A stretch of 64,000 nt of DNA. Origin: Amycolatopsis sp. MtRt-6 (GTDB taxonomy: Bacteria > Actinomycetota > Actinomycetes > Mycobacteriales > Pseudonocardiaceae). This document shows, piece after piece, positions 26,581 to 36,359 of this stretch. The notes beneath the pieces are model-generated. The model saw only the letters and a program-made list of their open reading frames with translations. It was not told the DNA's origin and did no database searches. Position numbers and translations under genes: made by a program. Location: positions 248,001 through 312,000 of the forward strand of contig NZ_JADWPD010000006.1 of NCBI RefSeq assembly GCF_017308975.1, given 5' to 3'. Each line of letters opens with the position of its first letter. Within the stretch, counting starts at the first letter, position 1.

Positions 26581-27111
26581 TCAGGACGTGCGGTGCCAGC
26601 GGATCAGCCGCTCACCCGTCGGCGCGCGCTCGGCCTCCGGGCCGACCAGGGTGAACCCGCAACGCTCCGCGACCACGGCCGAAGCCGCGTTGCTCTCCTC
26701 GTACCGGTAGCTCACTTCGGTCAGCCCCAGCCCGCCGAAGCCGAAGCGCAGGGCCGCGTTCAGGGCCGTCGTCGCGATGCCCTTGCCGCGCTCGGCCGGG
26801 TGGACCCAGATCGTCGCCTCCGCGTACGACGCGTCCAGGTGCAGCTCGCGCAGGCCCACCTCGCCCAGGAGCCGGCCCGACGTCGGCTCCGCGATCGCCC
26901 ACGAACAGCGCTCGTCGCCCGCCCACTGGGCTGCCCGCAACGCCACGTACTCCGTGGCCTCGTCGAGCGTGCGCAAGCGGTAGTTCAGCACGTACTTGCG
27001 GTGCGTCGGGTCGGCGAACGCCTCCATCAGCGCCGGGCGGTCGTCGATGTGCCGGTCGGCACGCAGCTGGCGCAGGTAGTACGTGCCCGCGTTGATCTCC
27101 ACCGGTTCCAC
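26581..27111 (-). CDS. GNAT family N-acetyltransferase (RimJ/RimL-like)
   Basis: A 176-residue protein with the GNAT core. Acceptor strands LRQLRADRHIDDR and EVGLREL come first, then the acetyl-CoA pyrophosphate loop HPAERGKGIATTALNAALRF (about residues 107-126) and the last motif ESNAASAVVAERCGFTLVG typical of the RimJ/RimL group. The acceptor could be a protein N-terminus, an amino acid or a small amine; this cannot be told. It is convergent with glpD. Confidence 0.85.
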   Translation of the reverse strand: MEPVEINAGTYYLRQLRADRHIDDRPALMEAFADPTHRKYVLNYRLRTLDEATEYVALRAAQWAGDERCSWAIAEPTSGRLLGEVGLRELHLDASYAEATIWVHPAERGKGIATTALNAALRFGFGGLGLTEVSYRYEESNAASAVVAERCGFTLVGPEAERAPTGERLIRWHRTS

Positions 27112-27170
27112 TCCGCCCAGCCTAGCCAGGCCGGGAGCACGCCGCCCCCGGCCTGGCGATCAAGGCCGGT

Positions 27171-28196
27171 TCAGCCCGCCAGGCGCCAGACCACGGGCAC
27201 GCCGCCCTCGTCGAGCGGACGGTTCGACGCGACACCGGCGAACGTTCCGTCGTCGGTCACCTGGCTCGCCTGGTAGTTCGGATAACTGCCGGGCTGCCGC
27301 AGGTCGCCGGCCGGGGTGGTGCCGAACCACGTGGTCGGCTTCCCCCGGAACGAGCCCGGTACCGGGGCCGTCCCGTAAGTCAGCCCCGCGCGGTTCAGCG
27401 CAAACGCGTCCTCGCCGCCGGGCAGGACGGTGGGCACCCCCGCGGAGTTCCAGCGCATGGCCCGGGAGCCCGCGACGGTGCCGTCCGAGGCCGAGCCGAC
27501 GACGACGCCGTTGCGGATCGCCGAGCCGCTCGTGTACCGGAATCCCGGTGCGGTGAGCTTCCGGTAGACGCCGTCCTTCCACAACAGACCCGACCCGTAG
27601 GCGGAGAACAGGACGGTCCCGTCGTCGTCGATGTCCATCGGGATCTCGTACTCGTGCGTCGCCGGGATGATCACCGGTGCGCTGCCGTCCGCCGGCCACA
27701 CGACTGCGCCGTTCCGCGCCGGGTCCTCGTGGAAGACCTGTCCCAGCACGTCGCCGCGGGCGTTGACGGCTCTGGTCTGGGCTTCCCGATAGCCGGCCGG
27801 GGTTTCGCGGAGGTGGAAGCCGGCCGCGTCCAGCACGAACGGCCGGCCGCCGGGGCTCGCGTCGTAGTCGATCGCCGTGCCGACGACGGTGCCGGCGCCG
27901 TTCTCGTCTTCGGCCATCGCCCATTCGTAGCCGTCCGGAACGCCGCGCAGCACCGGCTTGCCGCCGCGCCAGCTCACGACCTGCAGCTTGCCCCCGACGA
28001 TGAAGGACCCCGTGTACTCGCCGCGGCCGTTCGAAGCCGTCAGATAACCGCGCCCGGCGGGATCGGCCCCCGCGGGCAACGGCAGCAGCGTCGGCCGCCA
28101 GCTCAACTGCGCGGCTTGCGCCGGTCCCGCCGCCAAGGCCGCGACAGCGATCGCCACGGTGGCGAGCACCCCCGAGCGCGCCCACATCTTTCTCAT
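27171..28196 (-). CDS. Secreted HAF-like repeat protein
   Basis: A 341-residue protein with a signal peptide (ARSGVLATVAIAVAALAAGP, then AQAA). The mature part is a series of short beta-rich repeats built on a pattern of N-x-x-G-x-x-x-G. Examples are SNGRGEYTGSF, NGAGTVVGTA, NARGDVLGQVF, IRNGVVVGSASDG and DDGTFAGVAS, spaced about 40-50 residues and suggesting a beta-propeller. Such HAF-type extracellular proteins have no assigned function. It is not in an obvious operon. Confidence 0.75.
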   Translation of the reverse strand: MRKMWARSGVLATVAIAVAALAAGPAQAAQLSWRPTLLPLPAGADPAGRGYLTASNGRGEYTGSFIVGGKLQVVSWRGGKPVLRGVPDGYEWAMAEDENGAGTVVGTAIDYDASPGGRPFVLDAAGFHLRETPAGYREAQTRAVNARGDVLGQVFHEDPARNGAVVWPADGSAPVIIPATHEYEIPMDIDDDGTVLFSAYGSGLLWKDGVYRKLTAPGFRYTSGSAIRNGVVVGSASDGTVAGSRAMRWNSAGVPTVLPGGEDAFALNRAGLTYGTAPVPGSFRGKPTTWFGTTPAGDLRQPGSYPNYQASQVTDDGTFAGVASNRPLDEGGVPVVWRLAG

Positions 28197-28282
28197 GGAT
28201 TCCTCCCTTTCCCCCGACCTGCGTGATCACCACGCCTGAACGCGGCAGCAGGTTGCCCGGCAAAAGGAGCAATCAGGAGCAA

Positions 28283-28675
28283 TCAGGAGCGGCGGCGGCG
28301 CATCCCCGTGATCGCCGCCACCACCAGCGGCAGCGCCACCGCGATGATCAGCAGCCGGCCCCGCGACAGGATGAACACGACGATCGCCAGCACGATCGCG
28401 ATCGGCACCGCGCTCCGGGTCAGGAACCTGGTCAGCGGGCTCTCGCCGGACATCACCGGCACCTGGGGTGCGGCCGCGCCGTTGAGCAACGCGCTCGGGC
28501 GGGGTGACGGCAGGTCGTCGAACAGCGGGACGAGGTCGCTGACCCGCCTGGCCGCGGTGACCTTCGCGGACCGGGTCCCGTACTCGTCGATGTCCAGCCG
28601 CCCGGTGCGGACGTGCTCTTCGAGAACGTCCAGGGCGTCCTGGCGTTCCGCGTCGCTCAAGCGCATGTCGCCCAC
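28283..28675 (-). CDS. DUF1707 membrane protein (downstream copy)
   Basis: A protein of about 130 residues. The N-terminal DUF1707 motif MRLSDAERQDALDVLEEH then GRLDIDEYGTRSAKVTAARR is followed by LVPLFDDLP. A variable linker and two closely spaced transmembrane helices end in a basic tail GMRRRRS. The start may be GTG 28675 or ATG 28666; neither has a good ribosome binding site. DUF1707 domains appear in short membrane proteins without a proven function. It starts 7 bases after the stop of a second DUF1707 gene. Confidence 0.72.
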   Translation of the reverse strand: MGDMRLSDAERQDALDVLEEHVRTGRLDIDEYGTRSAKVTAARRVSDLVPLFDDLPSPRPSALLNGAAAPQVPVMSGESPLTRFLTRSAVPIAIVLAIVVFILSRGRLLIIAVALPLVVAAITGMRRRRS

Positions 28676-28682
28676 GGCGGGA

Positions 28683-29216
28683 TCAGTGGCCCAGGTCGCG
28701 GCGGTAGGAGTCACGGAGCTCGCGACGACGCTCCCGGTCGCGCAGGTGCCGCTCGTGGCGGCGGCGGTGCTCCGCGTCGTGGTTCCAGCCGTGGCCCCAC
28801 ATCGCCTTGCCGAAGACACCCACGCCGATCGGCACGAAGATGATCGGCCACGCGAGCGTGCCGGTGGCGATCAACGCGATCGCCGCGATGAGGGTCAGCG
28901 GGAAGATCGCGGCGAGGAACCGCTGGGGCGGCGACCAGTTCTCGGGAGTCCCCGACGGCCGTGGCTCGGGTGCGGCTGCCGGTTCGGGAGCCGCGACAGC
29001 CTGCGGGACGTCCTCGTACCGCGGGTGCGGGGCCGGCAGGTCCGCGAAGATCTCGCCGAGCTCGCCCCGCGTCTTCGCCGCGGTGATCCGGGCCGAGCGT
29101 TCGCCGTATTCGTCGATGTCGAGCCGCCCCGCGGTCATGTGCTCGCCGAGAGCGGACAGCGCTGACTCGCGGTTCTGGTCGCTGATCCGCAGCTGCGGAG
29201 ACGGGACTTCGGTCAC
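28683..29216 (-). CDS. DUF1707 membrane protein (upstream copy)
   Basis: A 177-residue protein. DUF1707 covers residues 9-60 (LRISDQNRESALSALGEH, GRLDIDEYGERSARITAAKT, IFADLP), followed by a Pro/Ala linker. A pair of membrane helices (about 97-140) carries the 2TM pattern, and the very basic, His-rich C-terminal tail is rich in RHER repeats, probably cytoplasmic. It shares domain order with the gene directly downstream, so the pair probably arose by duplication. Function unknown. Confidence 0.78.
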   Translation of the reverse strand: MTEVPSPQLRISDQNRESALSALGEHMTAGRLDIDEYGERSARITAAKTRGELGEIFADLPAPHPRYEDVPQAVAAPEPAAAPEPRPSGTPENWSPPQRFLAAIFPLTLIAAIALIATGTLAWPIIFVPIGVGVFGKAMWGHGWNHDAEHRRRHERHLRDRERRRELRDSYRRDLGH

Positions 29217-29274
29217 GTAGTCGATGGTAGGCCGCCCCGGGGGCGGCCCACCACGACATCTGTAACGAACAGCG

Positions 29275-31068
29275 CTACTTGATCTCGAGCAGCTGTGTGC
29301 CCTGCGTCACGGCGGCGCCGACCTCGACCGAAAGCCCGGTGACGGTGCCCGCTTTGTGCGCGGTGACCGGGTTTTCCATCTTCATCGCCTCGAGGACGAC
29401 GATCAGCTCACCGGCTTCGACCGTCTGGCCCTCTTCGACGGCCACCTTCACGATGGTGCCCTGCATCGGCGCCGTGACGGCGTCGCCGCTGACCGCGGCC
29501 TTGGTGCCGCCGGCGCGCTTGCGCGGCTTCGCCTTGACGGCGGTGCCGCCCCCGCCGCTGCCTTCGAGCGCGAACCCGCCCGGCAGCGACACCTCGAGGC
29601 GCCGCCCGCCGACCTCGACCACGACGTTCTGCCGCGGTTCCTCTTCGGCGGCCTCGACGTCCGGCGCCACGAACGGCTCGATCTTGTTGTCGAACTCCGT
29701 CTCGATCCAGCGCGTGTGCACGCTGAAGCCGTTCTCGTCGCCGACGAACGCGGGGTCGTTCACGATCACGCGGTCGAACGGCAGCACCGTCGCCATGCCC
29801 TCGACGACCATCTCGTCGAGCGCGCGACGGCTGCGCTCCAGCGCGTTGTTGCGGTCCGAGCCGGTGACGATCAGCTTGGCCAGCATCGAGTCGAACTGCC
29901 CGCCGATGACGCTGCCGGACTCGACGCCGGAGTCGACGCGCACGCCAGGGCCGCTCGGCGCGACGAACTTCGTCACCGTGCCCGGCGCGGGCAGGAAGCC
30001 GCGGCCGGCGTCCTCGCCGTTGATGCGGAACTCGATGGAGTGCCCGCGCGGCTCGGGGTCGGACGTGATCCGCAGCGGCTCGCCGCGCGCGATGCGGAAC
30101 ATCTCGCGGACGAGGTCGAGCCCGGTGGTTTCCTCCGACACCGGGTGCTCGACCTGCAGCCGGGTGTTGACCTCGAGGAAGGAGATCGTGCCGTCGACGG
30201 CGACGAGGTACTCGACCGTGCCGGCCCCGTAGTAGCCGGCTTCCTTGCAGATCGCCTTCGCGGACTCGTGGATGCGCTTGCGCTGCTCGTCGCTCAAGAA
30301 CGGCGCCGGCGCCTCCTCGACGAGCTTCTGGTGCCGCCGCTGCAGCGAGCAGTCACGGGTGCCGACGACGATGGCGTTGCCGTGCATGTCGGCCAGCACC
30401 TGCGCCTCGACGTGCCGCGGCTTGTCCAGGTACCGCTCGACGAAGCACTCGCCGCGGCCGAACGCGGCGACCGCCTCGCGGGTGGCCGACTCGAACAGCT
30501 CGGGGATCTCTTCGCGGGTGCGGGCGACCTTGAGGCCGCGGCCACCACCGCCGAAAGCGGCCTTGATGGCCACCGGCAGGCCGTGCTCGTCGGCGAACGC
30601 GACGATCTCGGCGGCGTCCTTGACCGGCTCCTTCGTGCCCGGCACCAGCGGCGCGCCCGCGCGCATGGCGATGTGCCGCGCGGTGACCTTGTCGCCGAGG
30701 TCGCGGATGGCCTGCGGGCTCGGCCCGATCCAGGTGAGCCCGGCGTCGAGGACGGCCTGGGCGAAGTCCGCGTTCTCGGAGAGGAAGCCGTAGCCCGGGT
30801 GCACCGAGTCGGCGCCCGACCGCTTGGCGGCGTCGAGGATCTTGTCGAAGTTGAGGTAGCTCTCGGCGGCGGTGGTGCCGCCCAGCGCGAAAGCCTCGTC
30901 GGCCAGGCGGACGTGTGGCGCGTCGCGGTCCGGGTCGGCGTACACCGCGACGCTGGCCAGGCCCGCGTCCTTGGCGGCTCTGATGACGCGTACCGCGATT
31001 TCGCCACGGTTGGCGACCAGGATCTTGGTCACCGGACCACCCGTGGATTCGCCGACCTGCTCGGCCAC
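29275..31068 (-). CDS. accA: Biotin-dependent acyl-CoA carboxylase alpha chain (biotin carboxylase + BCCP)
   Basis: A 597-residue protein joining an ATP-grasp biotin carboxylase (from about residue 14, [23 protein letters not shown] loop [32 protein letters not shown]) to a C-terminal biotinyl domain. The biotinylated Lys lies in EAMKMENP, about 35 residues from the end. It carboxylates biotin for acetyl-, propionyl- or longer acyl-CoA together with AccD/AccE encoded at 45-46.9 kb. GTG 31068 has AGGAGGTG upstream. In mycobacteria the equivalent accA3 is in the same neighbourhood as maf, accE5 and accD5. Confidence 0.93.
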   Translation of the reverse strand: MAEQVGESTGGPVTKILVANRGEIAVRVIRAAKDAGLASVAVYADPDRDAPHVRLADEAFALGGTTAAESYLNFDKILDAAKRSGADSVHPGYGFLSENADFAQAVLDAGLTWIGPSPQAIRDLGDKVTARHIAMRAGAPLVPGTKEPVKDAAEIVAFADEHGLPVAIKAAFGGGGRGLKVARTREEIPELFESATREAVAAFGRGECFVERYLDKPRHVEAQVLADMHGNAIVVGTRDCSLQRRHQKLVEEAPAPFLSDEQRKRIHESAKAICKEAGYYGAGTVEYLVAVDGTISFLEVNTRLQVEHPVSEETTGLDLVREMFRIARGEPLRITSDPEPRGHSIEFRINGEDAGRGFLPAPGTVTKFVAPSGPGVRVDSGVESGSVIGGQFDSMLAKLIVTGSDRNNALERSRRALDEMVVEGMATVLPFDRVIVNDPAFVGDENGFSVHTRWIETEFDNKIEPFVAPDVEAAEEEPRQNVVVEVGGRRLEVSLPGGFALEGSGGGGTAVKAKPRKRAGGTKAAVSGDAVTAPMQGTIVKVAVEEGQTVEAGELIVVLEAMKMENPVTAHKAGTVTGLSVEVGAAVTQGTQLLEIK

Positions 31069-31174
31069 CCCGCACCTCCTGCGTCCGACAGCTGCATTGC
31101 TGACCGCCCACGCGGCATCAGGGAAGTCTACGGATATGACGTCGCGAGTCTCCTGAGTGAGAGGTGAACCACGC

Positions 31175-31471
31175 TCAGATGTGGTGACGCAGCTCCTCGG
31201 GCAGCGGCGAATCGAGCACGATCACGTCGTAGGGGTTCGCGGAGTGCACCTTCGGCAGGTGCTCGGTGTTCACCAGCACCCACGGCTGGTGCTCGCCGCA
31301 GCAGTCGATCAGCCGGTCCAGCGCGGTGAAGGCGACCAGCGCGGTGCGGCCGTCCGGCGTGCGGCGCAGCTCGATCGACGCGCCTTCGGTCTCGGCGCTG
31401 ACCGGGCCGGTCGGGAGGTACAGGGCGGGCGGGAGGTTCGGGTTCGTCACCCGGACAACATAGACGGACAC
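31175..31471 (-). CDS. SAV_915-like small protein
   Basis: A 98-residue soluble protein, [20 protein letters not shown] at the start and [19 protein letters not shown] at the end. It contains [20 protein letters not shown], a pattern I associate with the SAV_915/SseB-like group of small actinobacterial proteins. No catalytic motif is visible. It sits between accA and a divergent membrane-anchored protein; the link to either is unknown. Confidence 0.65.
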   Translation of the reverse strand: MSVYVVRVTNPNLPPALYLPTGPVSAETEGASIELRRTPDGRTALVAFTALDRLIDCCGEHQPWVLVNTEHLPKVHSANPYDVIVLDSPLPEELRHHI

Positions 31472-31564
31472 GTTCTGCTACTCGTGACCCCGTCGGGTTG
31501 AACCGGCCACATCGCGACGGGGCGCTGCCGACGGACGGCCGCGAAGCGGCTTACGCTCTGTCTC

Positions 31565-32287
31565 ATGCGGACTACGGCAGCGCGGACGCCCCGGTCGGCG
31601 CTGCTCACCGCGGTGCTGGCCGCGGTGGTGACCGTCGGCGCGATCGGCGCGGTGTTCGTGCTGCGGCCGCGACCCGAGGCGGCCCCCGGACTGGCCGAAC
31701 CGGCCGCCACGCCGGCGTCACCCGTGGTGAGCTGCGGCGGCGGCCCGTGCCGCCAGCTCGCGGCGGTGACGGTCGGGGGAACGCCGGTGGTGCTGCTCAC
31801 CGACACGGCGGGCGGTTCGGCCCGCCTGCGCGTCGGGCCCGAGCCGGGCACGGTGTTCGAGCTGTCGATCGCCCAGCTGGGCGTGCGGCTGGACCAGAAC
31901 TCCCTGCGCTGCATCGACGGCCCGGCCCCGGCGTGCCTGGTCCGCGGAGACGTCGGCGACGACGGCACGGCCGCGTACGGCGAACTGCTCGTCAGCAGCG
32001 GGGGAGTGTGGCGCGACCCGGGCAAGCCGTTCTACGCCGACGCCGGGACGCTGTCGCTCTACGACGTCACGGCCGACGCCAGCCCCGACGTGATCGTGGT
32101 CCGCCACGACTGCCCGGATTCCGCGTCCGGCACCCCGAAGTGCGCGGCGGCGCCGGTGCTCGGCGAGGTGTACGACCTGGCGGGCCGGTCGGTCGGCTGC
32201 ACCCGCCGGTTCACCTCGCCCTCGGACCTGCGCGGCTGGCCGGACATCCGCCTGACCCGTGCCGACCTCCGCGCCTGCCCCTCCTGA
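31565..32287 (+). CDS. Membrane-anchored extracytoplasmic protein of unknown function
   Basis: A 240-residue protein with an N-terminal signal anchor (ALLTAVLAAVVTVGAIGAVFVL). The external domain begins in a Pro/Ala-rich segment and contains Cys pairs SCGGGPC and RCIDGPAPAC plus CPDSASGTPKC, compatible with disulfides outside the cell. The middle resembles an FG-GAP/VCBS-like Asp-rich pattern (DVTADASPDVIVV). No family assigned. It ends 12 bp from a convergent transporter gene. Confidence 0.7.
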   Translation: MRTTAARTPRSALLTAVLAAVVTVGAIGAVFVLRPRPEAAPGLAEPAATPASPVVSCGGGPCRQLAAVTVGGTPVVLLTDTAGGSARLRVGPEPGTVFELSIAQLGVRLDQNSLRCIDGPAPACLVRGDVGDDGTAAYGELLVSSGGVWRDPGKPFYADAGTLSLYDVTADASPDVIVVRHDCPDSASGTPKCAAAPVLGEVYDLAGRSVGCTRRFTSPSDLRGWPDIRLTRADLRACPS

Positions 32288-32298
32288 GTCCCAAGCGG

Positions 32299-33651
32299 TC
32301 AGGCGGGGGCGGGTTCGGTGTGGCGGGCTGCCGAGCCGTCGTCGGTGGTCTGCGGGGTGTCGGTGGGGGCGTTCAGGACATCGTCGTCGAGGAGGCCTTC
32401 ACTGCGCGCCACGATCACCGGCACCGTGATCTGGCCTGCCACGTTCGTCGCCGTGCGCATCATGTCCATGATCGGGTTGACCGAGTAGATCAGCGCCAGG
32501 CCCAGCGCCACCTGCTTGGCGTCGAGGCCGATGAATGACGTCGTCAGCGTGAACGCCGTCAGCCAGCCCGTGGTCCCGGCGGTCGCCAGCGCGCCGACCA
32601 CGGCCACCACCACGATGCCCGCGTACTGCCAGAAGTTCAGCGACACCCCGGCCAGGTTCGCCACGAAGATCGCCGCGATCGCCGGGAACACCGCCGCGCA
32701 GCCGTCCATCTTGGTCGCGCTGCCGAGCGGGGTCGCGAAGGCCGCGTACGCCGGCTGGACACCGAGGTTGACCGCGGACTGGCGGGTCAGCGGCAGCGTC
32801 GCGGCCGACGACTGCGAAGCGAACGCGAACTGGATCGCCGTGCCCGCCTTCGCGAAGAACTTCAGCGGGCTGACCTTGCCCACGAACCGCAGCAGGATCG
32901 GGTAGACGACGAACAGCACGAGCAGGCAGCCGACGTACACCGCGAGCGTGGTGGAGAACAGCGGCCGGAACAGCGCGTCGCCGTAGTTCGACACCGCCGC
33001 GCCGATCAGGCCGATGATGCCGATCGGGGCCAGCCGGACGATCCAGCCGAGGTAGCGCTGGATGATCTCGAACACGCTGGTCGTGAAGTCGACGAACGGC
33101 TTCGCGCGATCACCCAGGCTGTAGGCGGCGGCGCCGATGACCAGCGCGAGGAACAGCACCTGCAGCGTTTCGCCGTCGGCAAACGCTTTCACGAAGTTCT
33201 CCGGCAGCAGCCCCTTGACGAAGGCGTCCCACGAGCCCCAGTGGTCGACGCTCTGCGCGGCGCGGTCGGCGTTCTTGGCGGTCGCTTCGACGCCGCCGAG
33301 CCCGCCGGCGCCCGGGTTGAAGATCCGGCCGACCGCGATGCCGATCAGCGACGCGATGAACGACGTGATCGCGAACCACAGCACCGTCTTGCCGCCGAGG
33401 CGGGCGGCGGTGCGGCCGCCGCCGAGGCCGCGGAGGCTGTTGATGCCGACCACGATCGCCGTGAAGACCAGCGGGATCACCGCGATCTGCAGCAGCGTCG
33501 TGAAGATGGTGCCGATCTGGTCGAGGAGATCGGTCAGCCAGCCGGCCTCGGTCTGCCGCGCGACGACACCGACCAGGGCGCCGACGACGAGCGAGCCGAG
33601 AACCGCGGCCGCGAACACCCGCGGCTTGGTGTACGTCCGGACGAAAGACAC
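32299..33651 (-). CDS. Dicarboxylate/amino acid:cation symporter (DAACS family)
   Basis: A 450-residue transporter with about eight helices and two re-entrant hairpins. The serine-rich first hairpin is FASQSSAATLPLT (about residues 275-287), and PLGSATKMDGCAA matches the NMDGT-like substrate/cation site. It takes up dicarboxylates (succinate, fumarate) or Glu/Asp with protons or sodium. The hydrophilic C-terminal tail is short. It begins 100 bp upstream of the Maf gene's end and appears to have its own promoter; TAACGT on the minus strand near 33700 is a possible -10. Confidence 0.88.
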   Translation of the reverse strand: MSFVRTYTKPRVFAAAVLGSLVVGALVGVVARQTEAGWLTDLLDQIGTIFTTLLQIAVIPLVFTAIVVGINSLRGLGGGRTAARLGGKTVLWFAITSFIASLIGIAVGRIFNPGAGGLGGVEATAKNADRAAQSVDHWGSWDAFVKGLLPENFVKAFADGETLQVLFLALVIGAAAYSLGDRAKPFVDFTTSVFEIIQRYLGWIVRLAPIGIIGLIGAAVSNYGDALFRPLFSTTLAVYVGCLLVLFVVYPILLRFVGKVSPLKFFAKAGTAIQFAFASQSSAATLPLTRQSAVNLGVQPAYAAFATPLGSATKMDGCAAVFPAIAAIFVANLAGVSLNFWQYAGIVVVAVVGALATAGTTGWLTAFTLTTSFIGLDAKQVALGLALIYSVNPIMDMMRTATNVAGQITVPVIVARSEGLLDDDVLNAPTDTPQTTDDGSAARHTEPAPA

Positions 33652-33751
33652 GGGGCGACTCCGGTGCTCGAAAGTTTCTGGTCTTGCCGGGTGAAGAGAA
33701 CGTTAGGCAAGAGCGGACTCTTCCGGATCACCCGAAGGTGTGGTCCCTTTC

Positions 33752-34381
33752 TCAGGATGCGGGAGGCTGCCAGAGGTCCACGACACTCACGCCGACTTCG
33801 GCGAGGAGCCGTCGCGTCAGCGGCAGGCTGATGCCGATGACGCTCGTGTGGCCGCCGTCGAGCCCTTCGACGAACCAGCCGCCCAGGCCGTCGATCGTGA
33901 AGCCGCCGGCGACGTTGAGCGGCTCGCCGCTGGCGACGTAGGCGTCGATCTCCTCGGGGGTCGGCGTGCCGAACCGGACGGTGGTCGCTTCCCAGCCGGA
34001 CGTCTCCTTCGCGCGCGTCCCGCCGTCGAGCCGGACGACCGCGTGGCCGGTGAGGAGTTCACCGGATGTCCCGGCCATCGCGGCCCAGCGCTGCCGCGCG
34101 ACGTCCGGCGAACCCGGCTTCCCGACCATCTGACCGTGGATCGAAAGCATCGAATCGCAGGCGACGACGACGGCGTCCGGGTGGGCCGCGGCGACCTGGT
34201 CGACGACCGCTTCGGCCTTGGCCGCGGCGAGGGCCATGACCAGCTCGGACGGCGTCGGATCGGGGAGCGACGCGGCGACGGCGTCCTCGTCGACGCCGGA
34301 GACGAACACGGCGGGATCGAGGCCCGCGGAACGCAGGAGGGCGAGCCGGGCGGGGGACTGGGAGGCGAGGACGAACTGCAC
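33752..34381 (-). CDS. maf: Maf family nucleotide pyrophosphatase
   Basis: A 209-residue nucleoside triphosphate pyrophosphatase that removes non-canonical or methylated nucleotides and is linked to septum control. Signatures are FVLASQSPARLALL (residues 3-16), the catalytic-site VVACDSMLSIHGQMVGKP and GFTIDGLGGWFVEGLDGGHTSVIG-type C-terminus. The GTG start at 34381 is immediately followed by the conserved strand. Maf normally neighbours accE/accD in actinobacteria, but here those genes are 10.6 kb away. Confidence 0.9.
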   Translation of the reverse strand: MQFVLASQSPARLALLRSAGLDPAVFVSGVDEDAVAASLPDPTPSELVMALAAAKAEAVVDQVAAAHPDAVVVACDSMLSIHGQMVGKPGSPDVARQRWAAMAGTSGELLTGHAVVRLDGGTRAKETSGWEATTVRFGTPTPEEIDAYVASGEPLNVAGGFTIDGLGGWFVEGLDGGHTSVIGISLPLTRRLLAEVGVSVVDLWQPPAS

Positions 34382-34418
34382 GCCTGAAACTTACTTGACC
34401 AGGGGGACGTGACCGAAT

Positions 34419-34434
34419 TGTGACCGGCGTCACG
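34419..34434 (+). promoter_or_regulatory. CRP-like site upstream of the GH3 glycosidase
   Basis: TGTGA (34419-34423), six bases, TCACG (34430-34434): one mismatch to the TGTGA-N6-TCACA consensus of CRP/FNR proteins, centred about 75 bp before the GH3 start. No CRP gene is in the window. Regulation by carbon status is plausible for a glycosidase but inferred. Confidence 0.4.
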
Positions 34435-34500
34435 ACGCGGGCGCGTTAATTTGTTTTGGCTCGCAACTTATGGATCGACGGATTGTCACGGAGAGAACCA

Positions 34501-36342
34501 ATGCCGCTCCTCCGCACCACGAGATCATTGCGAACCGCAGTTCTGGCCGGCCTGCTCCTCGCGGGAACGGCCGTCGTCCCGATGGCGTCCGCCACCGCGA
34601 CACCGCTGTACAAGAACTCGAGCGCCTCGGTCGCCGACCGCGTCACGGACCTGATGGCGCGGATGACCCTCGACGACAAGGTCGGGCAGATGACCCAGGG
34701 CGAGCGGGGCTCCGCGACGCCCGCCCAGGCCGTCGCCGCCCGGCTCGGCTCCATCCTCTCCGGTGGCGGTTCGACGCCGACGCCGAACACCCCGCAGGCG
34801 TGGGCGGACATGATCGACGCCTACCAGCGGGCGGCGACGTCGACCGGTCTCGGCATCCCGATCATCTACGGCTCGGACGCCGTGCACGGCCACAACAACG
34901 TCCACGGCGCCACGGTCTTCCCGCACAACATCGGCCTGGGCGCGGCGAACGACCCGCGGCTGGTCGAGCAGATCGGCGCGATCACCGCCCGGGAAACCGC
35001 GGCCACCGGCGTCAAGTGGGCGTTCGCGCCCTGTCTGTGCGTCGCCCGCGACGACCGCTGGGGCCGCACGTACGAGTCCTTCGGCGAGGTCCCCGCCAAC
35101 GCCGTCGCGAATTCCGTGGTCATCAAGGGCCTGCAGGGAAGCGCGCTCGGCGACACGACGTCCGTGCTGGCCTCCGCCAAGCACTTCATCGGCGACGGCG
35201 GCACCACCGGCGGCGTCGACCAGGGCAACACCCAGATCACCCTGGACGAGCTGCGGCGCGTCCACCTGCCGCCGTTCCAGGCCGCGATCGCCCACGGCAC
35301 CGGCACGGTGATGATCAGCTTCAACAGCTGGAACGGCGTCAAGGACCACGGCAACAAGTTCCTGATCACCGACCTGCTCAAGGGCGAGCTGGGCTACTCC
35401 GGGTTCGTGGTCTCGGACTGGAACGGCATCGACCAGATCGACGGCCAGACCGGGTTCACCGCCGCCGAGGTCAAGCAGGCCGTCAACGCCGGGATCGACA
35501 TGGTCATGGTCCCGTACGACTACCAGAAGTTCGTCGGCACGCTGAAGGCCGAAGTCCTGAACGGGAACATCCCGATGTCGCGCATCGACGACGCGAACCG
35601 GCGGATCCTCACGAAGAAGTTCGAACTCGGCCTGTTCGAGCGCCCCTACACCGACCGCTCACTGCAGCAGGACTTCGGCAGCGCGGCGCACCACGCCGTC
35701 GCGCGGCAGGCGGTGCGCGAGTCGCAGGTACTGCTGAAGAACGACGGCGTGCTGCCGCTGGCCAAGCAGGACAACAAGATCTTCGTGGCCGGGAAGAACG
35801 CCAACGACATGGGCAACCAGGCGGGTGGCTGGACGCTGACCTGGCAGGGCCAGAGCGGCGCGCGGGTCATCCCCGGCACGACGATCCTCGACGGCATCAG
35901 GTCCGGTGCCGGGAAAGGCACGGTGGTGACCTATGACCGTGCGGGTGGCGGAATCGACCGCAGCTACAAGGTCGCGGTCGCCGTGGTGGGCGAAACGCCG
36001 TACGCCGAAGGACAGGGAGACCGGCCGGGCGGAGTCGTCCTCGACGCCGAAGACGTCGCCCTCATCGGCAAGCTGAGGGCCTCGGGCGTCCCGCTGGTCG
36101 TGGTGACGGTTTCCGGGCGGCCGGTGGATCTCACCGCGCAGCTGCCGTCGATCCGCGGCCTGGTCGCGGCGTGGCTGCCCGGCTCCGAGGGCGCGGGCGT
36201 CGCGGACGTCCTCTACGGCGACTACAACCCGACCGGGAAGCTGAGCTTCACCTGGCCGAGGAGCACTTCCCAGCAGCCGATCAACGCCGGTGACGGCAAG
36301 CAGGGCCTGTTCCCGTACGGGTACGGCCTGTCCTACCGCTAG
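34501..36342 (+). CDS. Secreted glycoside hydrolase family 3 protein (beta-glucosidase type)
   Basis: A 613-residue enzyme with a signal peptide (LRTAVLAGLLLAGTAVVPMA, cleavage near ASA) and the two-domain GH3 layout. The (beta/alpha)8 domain contains YGSDAVHGHNNVHGATVFPH and the nucleophile Asp in GFVVSDWNG (Asp306). The second domain has LLKNDGVLPL and ends with PYGYGLSYR. It releases terminal glucose or xylose from beta-glucans or glycosides outside the cell. It lacks the fibronectin-like third domain of longer members. ATG 34501 is chosen because GGAGAG precedes it and the signal peptide starts there. Confidence 0.92.
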   Translation: MPLLRTTRSLRTAVLAGLLLAGTAVVPMASATATPLYKNSSASVADRVTDLMARMTLDDKVGQMTQGERGSATPAQAVAARLGSILSGGGSTPTPNTPQAWADMIDAYQRAATSTGLGIPIIYGSDAVHGHNNVHGATVFPHNIGLGAANDPRLVEQIGAITARETAATGVKWAFAPCLCVARDDRWGRTYESFGEVPANAVANSVVIKGLQGSALGDTTSVLASAKHFIGDGGTTGGVDQGNTQITLDELRRVHLPPFQAAIAHGTGTVMISFNSWNGVKDHGNKFLITDLLKGELGYSGFVVSDWNGIDQIDGQTGFTAAEVKQAVNAGIDMVMVPYDYQKFVGTLKAEVLNGNIPMSRIDDANRRILTKKFELGLFERPYTDRSLQQDFGSAAHHAVARQAVRESQVLLKNDGVLPLAKQDNKIFVAGKNANDMGNQAGGWTLTWQGQSGARVIPGTTILDGIRSGAGKGTVVTYDRAGGGIDRSYKVAVAVVGETPYAEGQGDRPGGVVLDAEDVALIGKLRASGVPLVVVTVSGRPVDLTAQLPSIRGLVAAWLPGSEGAGVADVLYGDYNPTGKLSFTWPRSTSQQPINAGDGKQGLFPYGYGLSYR

Positions 36343-36359
36343 ACCACCGCTCCCGCGGT

